From Tolypeutes matacus (lineage: Eukaryota; Chordata; Mammalia; Cingulata; Chlamyphoridae): DNA of 64,000 nt. Where the stretch lies: assembly GCA_026826555.1 (NCBI GenBank), contig JAKSZT010054308.1, positions 5,288,131-5,352,130 of the forward strand, given 5' to 3'. Made by a program: the position numbers and the translations under genes. Positions 49,595 to 61,480 of this stretch are shown here, one piece after another (the first letter of the stretch is position 1; every line of letters begins with the position of its first letter). The notes under the pieces are model-generated. The model saw only the letters and a list, made by a program, of their open reading frames with translations, did not search any database and was not told where the DNA came from.

Positions 49595-50075
49595 TAGTAG
49601 ACAGAATAATGGTCCCCAAAGATGTCCATGTCCTAAATCCTGATAACTGTGAATATATTTTAGATAGCAAAAGGGATGTTGAAGCTGTAATTAAGTTAAG
49701 GTTGTTGAGATAGGGAAATTATTCTGGATTGCTCAGGTGATCTTAATGTAATAAAATCAAGATCCTTATAAGGAGTTAGGAGGAAGGGAGGCAGAGAGCG
49801 GCAGAGTGATGATGGAAGAAGAGGTTGGAATAATGTGATAGCTGGTTTTGAAGATAAAAGGAGACCACAAGCTAAGTAATGTGGACAATTTTTAGAAATT
49901 GGAAAAGGCAAAGAATGGATTCTCCTCTAGGGCCTCCAGGAAGGAATGTAACCTTGCTGACACCTTGATTTTAGCCAAATGAAACATCTAACCTCCAGAA
50001 CTATAAAATAAAAAAATTGTATTGTTTAAGCAACTACATTTATTTGTTGCAGCATCAATAGGGAACTAATCCACA
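49595..50075 (+). mobile_element. MLT1-like LTR
   Basis: It begins AGACAGAATAATGGTCCCCA, continues TGTCCATGTCCTAAATCC and ends with CCTCCAGAACTATAAAATAA and GTTGCAGCATCAATAGGGAA. All of these are MLT1 landmarks. Confidence 0.85.
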
Positions 50076-50342
50076 TATAATACCATAATGTGCCCTTTTT
50101 TTGCCTGTTAGGGTCCTTTCTTTCCTTTTAAGGAGTTCTCAATAGGACAATACACTACAGGGAGGGGAAAGAGAGTTCCTGCTAGTTAACTGGTGGCAGA
50201 TCAATTACAAAGCACCCTTTCCATCAGGGAGGAGAAGAAATTTGTCCTCACTGAAATGGATATTTGTTCTGGATATGGACTTGCCTTCTGTTTGCTCTGC
50301 TTCTGCCAGCAGCAGCATCGATAGATTGACTAAGTGACTTAT

Positions 50343-53300
50343 ACATAATATCACTTTTTAAAAAATAATAATTTTTTTTATTTTTTAAAAAATAGATTAC
50401 ATAAATGTTACACAAAAATATAGGGATTCCCATATGCCCCACTCCCCACACCTCCCACACCCTCCCACAAAAACATCCTTCATTAGTGTGGCACATTCAT
50501 TGCAGTTTATAAACGCATCCTGGGGCTTTGCCATTCAGCATGGACCACAGTTCACATTGTAGTCTACACTCTATCCACACAGTTCTGCATGCTATGTGAT
50601 GATATAAAATGGCCTATATCTGTCATTGCAACATCACTCAGGATGATTCCCAAGTCTGGAAAAAATCCCCATATTACAACTGTTTTCTCACTCCCTGCCC
50701 CCAGAGCCTCCAGTGGCCACTGGCCCCACGTCAATGGAATTTCTTCCATTGCTAGAATCACAATATGTCTATAGTAGAATACCAGTAAGTCCAATCTAGT
50801 CCATAGCTCTTCCCCCAATCCCAAGGATTCTGGGATGGTGACATCCACTCCACCTCCAATTGAGAGGGGGCTTAGATCCCACGGGGAAGATGGATGGGAC
50901 TATCCTGCCTGCAGCTGCAGACTCTTTCCGTTCCCTGGGACGGCCGTTGTCCATCATTATCTCCCTGCCAGTTGTCCTGGGTGAGTCCAATGAGCTGTAG
51001 AGGAGGTGTTGCAACTCCACTGAGATTCCGGGCCCAGCTGGCACATGGACAGCCCAAAGACTTGTGTCTCTGGATGTACACCTACAAACTCCAGCACCAA
51101 ATATAGGTTTAAACAGAAGGGACAGGTGAGCCATGTGCAGGGAAGACATAATTGAGTCCAACTCTGTCACTCTCAGGAGCACAAACTCCAAAGTAGGACC
51201 CACTGGCAAGGCACCAAACTCTGGAGCTATCTGCCCTGACTATAGGACCTGGATGTCTCCAGAGTCCTCAGGAGCCCCACTATTTGGGGTAGTATCCACT
51301 TTGGAAGTCTATGAGATCCTGCTGAGATGTGCGTAAGCATGACCTCTGGGATGACCTTCCAACTCACTTTGAAGTCTCTTAGGCATATACACTCATTTTC
51401 TTTACATTTTCCCCCTTTTATTCAAGGTCTTTTTCCAGTTGTATTGCTAGTTCGTGCTTGGTAGCAATCCCTCAGTGCCAGGAAGGCTCATCCCCGGGAA
51501 TCATATCACATGCTGGAGGGAAGGTAATGCATTCATATGCTGAGTTTGGCTTAGAGAGAGGCCACATTTGAGCAATAAGGAGGCTCTCAGGAGGCAACCC
51601 TTAGACACCACATAACAATAGGCTGAGTTTCAATTTCAAGAGCAAAGGCTCATAAGCTTAATCATAAATATCAAGGGCCCATCAGTGGATCATCCTCCTT
51701 TGTCAGTCACTGCCCCTGCACTTGGGGGACGGTTGCTGCTCCATTAGAGAATGTGGCAGAGCTCTCTAGGGTGGGAATTCAGTATTCTCTTATTTATTGA
51801 GTGATTCTCCACCCACTGTGACAATGCTCAGTAAATATCTGAACATTTTTATATACCTTATATGTATGCTCAGATGAACTTCCTCCCATGGATCCCCCAT
51901 CACTGACACCCCACACCAACTATCCTCCCCTGCCCCAGTTGTAATCCTTCTGTGACCCAAAGCTTCTTCAAAAATGAAGCCATTACAAGAGCCAAATACA
52001 ATTAATAGGAAAATGAAAGAATAATGATAAGTTTAAATGTAAGAAATAAAATACATAAAAATTAAAAAAAAAAACTAAAAATACAATAAAATTTAAAGAT
52101 TGGGATATTTTAAAAAATGAAAAATATTTAAAAAAAAATTTTTTGGACATTTTGCCTTTCATCACCACAATATCTAGTGTCCTGTCTGTACTGTAGCACC
52201 TTCCCCCACTCATTCCCCAGTGTCTCACTAAATTTTTCATTTTATTTTCAAAGAAGTTTTAGGTCACAGCAAAGTCACACATAGAATACAGGAGACTCTC
52301 ATATACACAACATCCTCTCCCTTTCCTCCCCCCAATATTAATACCTTTTTATCCATGGGTGGTACCTTTGTTATAACTGATATACAAATAGTGAAATACA
52401 GATACTAAACATGGTCAATAGTTTACATTATGGTTTACATTTTAGACCGTACATTTTTCTAAATTTTGATGATATTTACCATGTCCTGTGTCCATTCTTG
52501 TAAGATCTTGTAAAACACTTTCACTGCCCATTAAATACCCCCTATTCGATCTATTCTATTCCTCCCTCCCCCTCCCCTCGGGGTCCACGGCGACTCCCTG
52601 GCTTCACTCCTTGGATGACAAGATTCATAGTTACATGCAACAAGACTGAGATCTTGACACACTGGTTTGTCCTTCCCTGTTAGGAATCGCCCATGCTCTC
52701 GAAAGACTCCTGCCAGTCTATTTGTGAGCAAATCAGTCCTCCCAAGGATGGGAGTCCAACTCCTTCCCACTCATCATGTGGGTCTCTACCCACTGATACA
52801 ACACATTATGACAGAATGATCACTCACACACTCCTTAGAAGCCTGCTCCAGGTGCACCCTGTCCTGACTGTCCCCCCATCCAACACCCTAAACCAGTAAC
52901 CCTTCCTTGTCATATTGCCATAAAAGCATACCCAACTTTGTACTTTCAACTACATATCTGCCAATCCCCAGTGTTCACCTGGTCCTTCTCCCAACTCTCC
53001 CCACAGTACCCTGGACCTTCAAACTCACCATCCCCAATCTACCCACCTGTCAAACCTGCACCACCCAACCCAATAATATCACTACCCTCCTGTCATATCC
53101 CTTCAATACGCAACTACACACTTTCAACTTACCATAGATTACGTCCATATGGGTGCTGGCTCACAACCTTCTTCTCCCTTTCTGTTTCTTGTAAACCTAT
53201 CTTCCAGACAATAGCTCTCTGAGTCTGCTCAATTTGCTTAATTTATATCAGTGAGGTCATGTACTGTTCATCCTACAATGCCTGGCTTGCTTCACTCAAC

Positions 53301-56300
53301 ATAAGGCCCTCAAGATTCATCCATGTTATCCAGTGTGTTAGCACTGTATTCCTTCTTACAGCTGAGTAATATTCCATTGTATGTATGTACCACATTTTGT
53401 TTATCCATTCATCTGTTGATGGACACTTGGGTTGATTCCAACTTTTGGCAATAGTGAATGGTACCGCTATGAACATTGGTGTGCATATATCTGTTTGTGT
53501 CTTTGCTTTCAATTCTTCTGGGTATATACCCAGCAGTGGAATTGCTGGATCATATGGAAGTTCTATAGTTAGTTTTTTAAGGAACCACCGAACTGTCCTC
53601 CACAATGGCTGGACCATTCTACATTCCCATCAGCAGTGGATGAGGGTTCCCATTCCTCCACATCCTCTCCAACACACATAGTCTGCTGTTTTTTTAATAG
53701 CCTCCATTCTAATGGGTGTAAGATGATATCTCACTGTAGTTTTGATTTGCATTTCCCTAATAGCTAGCGATGATGAGCATCTTTTCATGTGCTTTTTAGC
53801 CATTTGTATTTCTTCCTTGGAGAAGTGTCTTTTCCAGTCGCTTGTTCATTTTTAAATGGGCTGTTTGTCTTTTTATTTTCAAGGTGTAGGATTTCTTTAT
53901 ATATGCAGGATATTAGGCTCCTGTCAGATATATGGTTGCCAAATATTTTCTTCCATTGGGTAGGCTGCCTTTTTACTTTCTTGATAACATCCTTTGAAGT
54001 GCAAAAGTTTTTAATTTTGAGGAGATCCCATTTATCTTTCTTTTCTTTCACTACTCGTGCTTTGGGTGTGAAGTTCATGAAACCATTTCCTATGACAAGG
54101 TCCCGTAGATGCTTCCTTACATTACCTTCCAAGGTCTTTATGGTCTTGGTTCTTATATTTAGATCTTTGATCCATCTTGATTTGATTTTTGTATAAGGTG
54201 TGAGATGGTGTTCCTTTCTCATTCTTTTGGATATGGATATCCAGTTCTCCAAGTACTATTTGTTGAAGAGGCCATTCTTTCCCAATTGAGTGAGCTTCAT
54301 GACCTTGTCGAATATCAGATGACTATATACATGACAATCTCTAACAGAACTCTCAAGTCGGTTTCATTGGTCAGTATGTCCATCCTTGTGCCAATACCAT
54401 GCAGTTTTGACACTGTAGCTTTGTAGCATGTTTTAAAGTTAGGTAGTGTGATTCCTTCAATTTTTCTTTTCAACATGTTTTTGGTGATTCAGGGCCTCTT
54501 ATCCTTCAAAATAAATTTTGCAGTTAGTTTTTCCAATTCATTAAAAAAAGCTGTGTTGATTTTTATTGGGATTGCAGTAAATCTGTAGATTAGTTTGGGT
54601 AGGATAGACATCTTAATGTCTTCCTATCCATAACATGGAATATTCTTCCATTAATTTAAGTCTTCTTTGATTTTCTTTAACAGTGTTGTGCAGTTTTCTG
54701 TATCTAAGTCCTTTACATCTTTAGTTAAATTTATTCCTAGATATTTGATTCTTTTAGTTATTATTATAAATTGTATTTTTTCTTGATTTCCTCCTCAGAT
54801 TGCTCATTATTGGTGTACAGAAATGCTACTGATTTTTGAGCATTGATCTTATGGCCTGCGACTTTACTGAACTCATTTATAAGTTCTAGAAGCTTTGCTG
54901 TAGATTTCTCAGGGCTTTCTATGTATAGGATCATGTTGTCTGCAAATAGTGAGATTTTTACTTCTTCCTTTCAAATTTGGATGCCTTTTATATCTTTTTC
55001 TTGTCTCAGTGCTTGAGCAAGTACTTCTAAGACAATGTCAAATAGGAGTGATGATAGTGGGCATCCTTGTCTTGTTCCCGATCTTAGAGGGAAAGCTTTT
55101 AGGATTTCACCATTGAAGATGATGGTAGCTGTGGGTTTTTCATATATACCCTTTATCATGTTCAGAAAGTTTCCTTCTATTCCTGTCTTTTGCAGTTTTT
55201 ATCAGGAAAGTGTGCTATATTTTGTCAAATGTTTTTTCTGCATCTATAGAGATGATCATGTGATGTTTCTCTTTCAAACTGTTTATGTGGTGTATTACAC
55301 TGATTGATTTTCTTATGTTGAACCATCCTTGCATAATACCTGGGATGAAACCCACTTGGTCATGGTGTATAATTCATTTGATATGTTGTTGAATGCAATT
55401 AGCAAGTATTTTGTTGAGGATTTTAGCATCTAGGTTCATTAGAGAGATTGGTCTGTAATTTTCCTTTCTTGAGGCATCTTTGTTTGGCTTTGGTATTAGG
55501 GTAATGTTGGCATCAGAGAATGAGTTAGGCAAGTTCCTTCTACTTCCATTTTTTGGAAGAGCTTAAGCAAGATTGGTGTTAGTTCTTTCTGGAATGTTTG
55601 GTAGAATTGACCTGTGAGGCCATCTGGCCCTGGGCTCTTCTTAGCTGGGAGGTTTTTGATGACTGAGTCTATCTCTTTACTTGTAATTGGACTGTTGAGT
55701 TCATCAATTTCTTCTTTCATCAATGTAGGTTGCTTGTGAGTTTCTAAGAATTTGTCCATTTCCTCTAAATTATCATTCTTGCTGGCATATAATTTTTCAA
55801 GTATCCTCTTATGATACTCTTTATTTCTATGGGGTCAGTGGTGATATCCCCTTCCTCATTTCTTATTTTGTGTATTTGCATCTGCTTTCTTTTTTCCTTT
55901 GTTAGTCTGGCTAAGGGTTTGTCAATTTTATTGATCTTCTTGAAGAACCAGCTTTTGGTTTTGTTTATTTTTTCTATTGCTTTCTTATTTTCTATTTTGT
56001 TTAGTTCTCCTCTAATCTTTGTTATTTCCTTCTTTCTAGTTCCTTTGGGGTTAGTTTGTTGTTGTTTTTCCAATTCCTTCAGGTGTGCAGTTAGGTCTTC
56101 AATTTTAGCTCTTTCTTCTTTTTTGGTGTATGCATTTATGGCTATGAATTTCCCTCTCAGTGCAGCTTTTGCTGCAGTCCATAGGTTTTGATATGTTGTG
56201 TTGTCATTTTCATTCATTTCAAGGTAGTTACTGACTTCTTTTGAGATTTCCTCCTTGACCGACTGTTTGTCTAAGAGTATATTGTTTAACTTCTATATCC

Positions 56301-56510
56301 TTGTGCCTAATCTGTTTCTCTGGTCCTTACTGATTTCCAATTTTATTCCATTGTGGTCAGAGAAATTACTTTGTATAACCTCAATCCTTATGAATTAATT
56401 GAGATTCTTTCTGTGGCCCAGCATGTGCTCTATCTTGGAGTATGATCCATGTGCACCCAAGAAGAATGTATATGAAAGTTTTCTCTTTGACACTTTATTC
56501 TTCTTATTCT
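50343..56510 (-). mobile_element. L1 retrotransposon: ORF2 from late endonuclease domain to 3' end
   Basis: Read from 56510 downward: the end of the endonuclease domain (HMLGHRKNL near 56420), a linker with NKTKSWFFKKINKID near 55950, reverse transcriptase with PGPDGLTGQFYQTFQ near 55610 and [17 protein letters not shown] near 55050, and the C-terminal stretch WISISKRMRKEHHLTPYTKI near 54220. The cysteine-region end CPSTDEWINKMWYIHTMEYY lies near 53400. The RT catalytic motif reads FADN, not FADD, near 54940, and stops and frameshifts are frequent. A 3' UTR of about 2.9 kb ends in a T/A-rich tract at 50343-50390. It is inactive. The style suggests a xenarthran L1 (inference). Confidence 0.93.
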
Positions 56511-56559
56511 ATTTTGTTGCTTTGTCTATGTTCCCTTGGAGGAAAAAATTAGGGCCAGA

Positions 56560-57340
56560 GAAAGTGAAAGAGGTAAGAAAAGTGAAAGGATAATAGTAAT
56601 AATAATAGTAATTGTTAGAAGATGAACCATTTAAGACCTTGGAAAATGAATATTTAACTCATGTAAGTAGTGTAGAGTAATAGGAATAGAAAAGTGGGGC
56701 ACCAACAATGAAGTGGGAAACCTAATAGAGAAAAATATATAGACTGAATTAAAAGACCAGTATGATGAGGAGAGAGGGAAAGAGAAAAGAAAAGAAAAAA
56801 AGTCAATAAAAGAAAGAAGACAGGATAGATGAGGTAGAAATAAAAACCAGAAAAACTGGGGACTAAACAAAGAGAGGTGGAATGCAAGAAAAACAACAGA
56901 AAGAAGAAGATAGAATGATGAGGGAAGGAAAAGAGATAGCCTGGTATACAAAATCAGTATACACAGAAAAGGGGAAATCAAGGAAGAGGAAACACAGTAA
57001 CCAAGAATCAAGCCAGCAACACCTTGAGGAATTTATCTCTTCATCCAGGTCCCTCCAGATTGATGCCCTGAGAAGCCTCCTACTCTGTGAGTTCCCAAAA
57101 CAGCTCACTCGGGCAGGATCTTGCCCTGACTCAGCTGTTTTTTGTGAGAGAGATTTGCCTGTGTTCAATTACTTGTTTTGGCTTCTTCGTGTCTCTGAAC
57201 CTCACTCTTCTGGGAGTTGGTATGCAGTGTCCTTGTTTGCTGTGCCCCAAAGCAGGTCCCCATGGCAGCCTCTGGCTTTTTCTTTGTTTTAATGAGAGCT
57301 AAGATTTATAGTCTAACCCATCAGCCATGTTCCCACAATC
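56560..57340 (-). mobile_element. Probable L1 5' UTR segment fused to the ORF2 fragment
   Basis: Purine-rich sequence followed, toward higher coordinates, by a GC-richer block. On the minus strand this block begins GGGAACATGGCTGATGGG near 57335 and contains AAAGCCAGAGGCTGCC. This is the style of an L1 5' UTR start. ORF1 and the first part of ORF2 are absent, so this would be an internally deleted L1. The assignment is by context. Confidence 0.5.
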
Positions 57341-57715
57341 CCTCCATAATATCACTTCTGAGATCATATCACAAGCAATTCATTTTATAATGAAATAAGC
57401 ACAGCATGGGATGATTCTTATCAGATTTTCTGGTTCTATTACTTATGCTATTACCCAGAAACCATTATGACATATTGAAAACTTGGAGGGACAGCTAGGA
57501 GCACACCAAGGAAGACTAGTTACTGTCCAAATTTATACGTAGAATCTGTATATGATTCTATCTCTTCCAGAGTCCGAATGCATGAGTCTGAATACTAAGA
57601 AGTGGAAGTGAGAGTGACAACTCTCACTAATATGATTTATGATCCACTTTCAACATTTTTTCTTCCCATCCCTATGACTTTGGGTTCTACTTAGAGGGTA
57701 TAGTACTTAAGAGAG

Positions 57716-57965
57716 AATGATTCCACTGAAAGATACCACAAGGACGGTTCCATTGATGTGGAAATTGAAACTGTGGTCTGCCAAGTTGGGGTTCTTCATG
57801 CCAATGGACCAGCAGGCAAAAATAAAAAAAGAGGTTGACTGTGTTGACTGGGATGACTCCTTATTGTCAAAAGGATATAGAGTTGTTAATGTTGTAAATA
57901 TACTATGGAGATGGACAAGAGTGGGTCTGGACTTTCAGCCATCTTCTAGAGTGTCTCCTAGTACT
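57716..57965 (+). mobile_element. ERVL pol remnant (dUTPase-like region)
   Basis: The translation keeps short pieces such as IPLKDTTRTVPLMWKL and GFFMPMDQQAK, which I recognise as the dUTPase-like tail of ERVL-type pol. The rest is degenerate and non-coding. Confidence 0.6.
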
Positions 57966-58299
57966 GCCATGTCCAGTAGTAAAAATAGAAATGTATTAGC
58001 ATGTCAATATTCATTGTATCATTAATTTTGTTAAATCGCCATATGATGTAGCTACTTCCCCTTTAACATTCTGCACTTTTATTTTCATTTTCTCTTTTCT
58101 TTTTTTCTTAACCAGTCTTCATACAAGTTTATCTCAGTGCTTTTATAGAAACATCTAATGGTTTTACTGGTTCTCTTTCTCTCTCTGTTGTTTTTCATTA
58201 TTCTATATTTTTTTGTCTTTTTTTTTTCTTCTTCTTTTTGTGTGGGATTCTGCTGCTTGTTTTCTAGCTTTTTAAATTTAATGTTAGCTCACTTGACTT

Positions 58300-58960
58300 T
58301 AATCTTTCTTTTATGATTAATTCAAAATAATTATTAATTAATTCAATAAAACTTCCTCTAATTGTTCGAGCTATGTTCTACATTTTTCACATTATGCTTT
58401 TCATTCTCATCCTGTTGTAAATATTTCATACTTTTCTTTATAATTTACCCTTTCAGAGAAATATTATTTTAAGTTTTTTCTTTCCCAGATAATGAGACTG
58501 CTTTCACTATCCTTTTAAATCAATTTTAAATTTTATTGCATTATGTTTTGAAAACATGATGTTGGCCTTTTTGTCAAAGATGTGGTTAATTCATTTGAAT
58601 TTTCTGTAAGTACTTCCTCCTGCCAAAGTGAATTTTAAGTTCCACCTATATCTATCTATGATTTAACCCATTATCCAAATCTTCTATGATTTTGCTTAAT
58701 TTTTATCTGTTTTATCTACTGATTTTCAGAGCATTGTGTTAAAATCTTCAACTACAATTGTTGATTTTTCTTACCTTCCTCTAAAATTCTGACATTTGTT
58801 GCTTTAAATATTTTGAGGCTATATTTTTTTGTGAATATATGGACATGAGAGTTATATGTTTTTGATTTTTTACCAATATTTACTTGAAGTATCTGACACT
58901 TTTCCTTTATTTTAAACTTTTCTGATTTGCATAATGATGTTATAGCTTATTAGAATAAAA
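58300..58960 (-). mobile_element. Old L1 ORF2 fragment
   Basis: T-rich plus strand with TTTTGAAAACATGATGTTGG, CAAAGATGTGGTTAATTC and ATTGTTGATTTTTCTTACC, which read on the minus strand as diverged L1 ORF2. No frame is intact. Confidence 0.6.
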
Positions 58961-60059
58961 TTAATCATGATTCGATAGCATGAAATTACAAAATGAAATG
59001 CCAAACCACTCTATATGACTTCTAAAGAAAGTTCTGAGAACACATTCCATGATTCTTAAACCCTATCATCTACCCAGGAAATGTAAAAGAGTTGGGAGAG
59101 AGAGAGGAGAAGATTGATGAATATATTTCAATGGGTAAAGCTGTTGAGCTGGATATCTCCCCCAAGTCTCCACTTTGGGAGGACAGAAAAGTTTGGGGTC
59201 ATACATCCTTTGCCTTGGTCTGATGAGGAAGTTTTTTGTTTTTTTGAAAGACCTCAGAGAACTTTGAAATGTGTTCCTTCCTATCATGAAATCTAGAAGG
59301 AAAGAGAGGGCAGACTAAGTACTTTGATGATTGGCTGGGAAAGAGCTTTCCCAGAGTTTTTCAGAAGAGGGTCTCATAGGAGAGGGAAAGAAGCAGAGAC
59401 GGAGTCAACATGTGATTATCTTACTCCTGCCCAATAAGGATCTAGAGGTATAGAGAGACCCTAGCAATAAGAGGCTGGAAGTGAATGTCCAAAGCTGTAG
59501 AAAACATCATAAGTTACCACCTAGATTAGAGATGCATTTGTGTGGGTCATGGAAGCTGGAAAGGGAAGTACCTAGCAGACAACCACTGAATAACCAATGA
59601 GCCCCGCAAAAGAGAACAAGAACATCTAAAGGCCTGTATGCCTAGAAGTCTTTTCCTTTATAATCTTCCTTTCCCACATGCCAGCTCCAAAGTTGTCAAT
59701 GACACCATTAGCTCCTAGAGAGACATGGAGAAAAAGAGATGAAACTAAACACATTTCACCCTCTCTTCTCACTATAGGTTTTCAGCATGAAATAGACCCA
59801 TGCTGAGAAAAGGGGGATGGTTTGATACTAACTCAAATTTTGAATTTTGATTCATATCTGGCACTGGAACATCCTAGTTAATAAATTGAGAATTAAATAT
59901 GCAACTTATCTATTGAGTGAGAAGAAAAACCATGGGAACTACTTGAATTTTCTCTTAGAAGAAGAATTTTATCACCATAAAATGCTTTTTAACGGTAAAA
60001 TGGGAGACAAAAATAGTTTTGTTCTGAACAAGGTATTATCATTCTTTTAGTTATTCAGT
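58961..60059. other. Intergenic, unassigned
   Basis: No coding or repeat signal recognised. Confidence 0.5.
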
Positions 60060-60323
60060 TATAAATATATTTCTGAATGCATTGTTAGATTGTTCTTTAA
60101 AAAATCCAGTCTGAGCGTCCATGTCTTTTAGGTTAAGTTTAACTCATTTACAATTCTTATAATTAGTGTTCTAAGGGACCTAATTTCTAATGTTTTATTT
60201 TGTTTATTCTGTTTGCCCTATTTTCTTTTTATTGCTTCCCCCCTCCTTATCATTTTAGAGGTTGAAGTTTCTTATGCTGCTTTGAAATACATTCTGTTTT
60301 TAATTATTATTATTATATATATA

Positions 60324-60513
60324 TTTTAAGAGGTAACTGGAATTGAACCCAGGACCTCATACATGGGAAGCAGGCACTCAATCCCTGAGCTATATCCACT
60401 CTGCAATGAGATTTGTTTTTTGTTTGTTTTGCTTTTAGGAGGTAGCAGCAATCAAACCCAGTACCTTGTATATGGGAAGCAGGCACTCAACCACTTGAGC
60501 TACATCCACTCCG
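60324..60513 (-). mobile_element. Two tandem tRNA-derived SINE units (dimer) in one insertion
   Basis: Two third-family units lie head to tail: 60415-60513 and 60324-60403. Each has GGGAAGCAGGCACTCAA and ends CATCCACTC or TATCCACTC. A-rich linkers follow each unit. One 13-bp duplication, cattctgttttta, is found at 60290-60302 and 60515-60527, outside both units. Confidence 0.85.
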
Positions 60514-60805
60514 TCATTCTGTTTTTATTTTCTGGCAGTATTCCCTAACTTTCTAAGATAGGTAAGAGTGTCCATTTACATTCCTTTGCAACAACTCCCT
60601 CCTGACATCTCAATTATATTTTCATAATTTCATTAATAAAATTTTACTTACATTTTATTTTTCTTTATATTTTGTCCTTGCGTATTTAAACAAAAGTATT
60701 TTACTATTTTATTTACTCTAACTCACTTCTCATATTTTGTGGTATATTCTTGCATGTATTTTTCTTCTCAGTGGAGAATTTCCTCTAAGAATATTTTTAG
60801 AGGGC

Positions 60806-60832
60806 TGTGTGTGTGTGTGTGTGTGTGTGTGT
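60806..60832. repeat. (GT)n microsatellite
   Basis: About 13 GT units following GGCT. Confidence 0.95.
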
Positions 60833-61480
60833 TTAAAACTTTGAGGTCTGTTATATCAGTAAGTACCTTTATTCACCCTCACAGTCAAATAAACATTTAG
60901 ATAGTTATAAAATTTTAAGTTTGAATTTTTCCTTGAACACTTTGAAAATATAATTTTTCCTGTGTCTTAATTTGCTTTTAGTGTTATTGTTAAGATGTCT
61001 GTGGTCAATCTGATTCCAGCGCCTTATATATAATGCCTTTATATTTGTGAATATTTCAAAATTTTCCCTTTGTCTTTGATATTCTTAAATTTTACTTTAC
61101 TTTTTCTATGTATGGGTTTCCCCCATATATCCATCAAAACAAATTTTGACACATTTAATTTGAAATCTTTCATCTTTCTCAGATTCTGTAATATTCTTGG
61201 TTATTATTTTCCATAACCTATAGAGGAGAATAGTTTTCTCCTCTTATTTTATATTTAAAACACACATAATGCAAATATTAACATTTCTGTTTCCATCTTC
61301 CATGTCTTTTAATTCTCCATTTATGCTTTTAATCTCTTTATCCCTTCTTGATGTTTTTAGGAGAATTTCTACTGAACTTCCAGCTCACTATCTTTCTCTT
61401 ATATTTATTCTTTCTGCTCATCAATCCACCTTTGACCTATTTTTTTACTATTATAATTTTCATACTTATTAACTCTAGTT

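Larger units (their letters stand above)
60060..61480 (-). mobile_element. Old L1 fragment hosting the SINE dimer
   Basis: AT-rich, T-rich plus strand continuing the style of the 58.3-59.0 kb L1 remnant (AACTCATTTACAATTCTTAT; TTGAAGTTTCTTATGCTGCT). The SINE dimer at 60324 is inserted in it. The family call is tentative. Confidence 0.45.

Noticed and set aside
54205..56191. Plus-strand frames rich in Phe/Leu/Ser
   Set aside because: Antisense of L1 ORF2.
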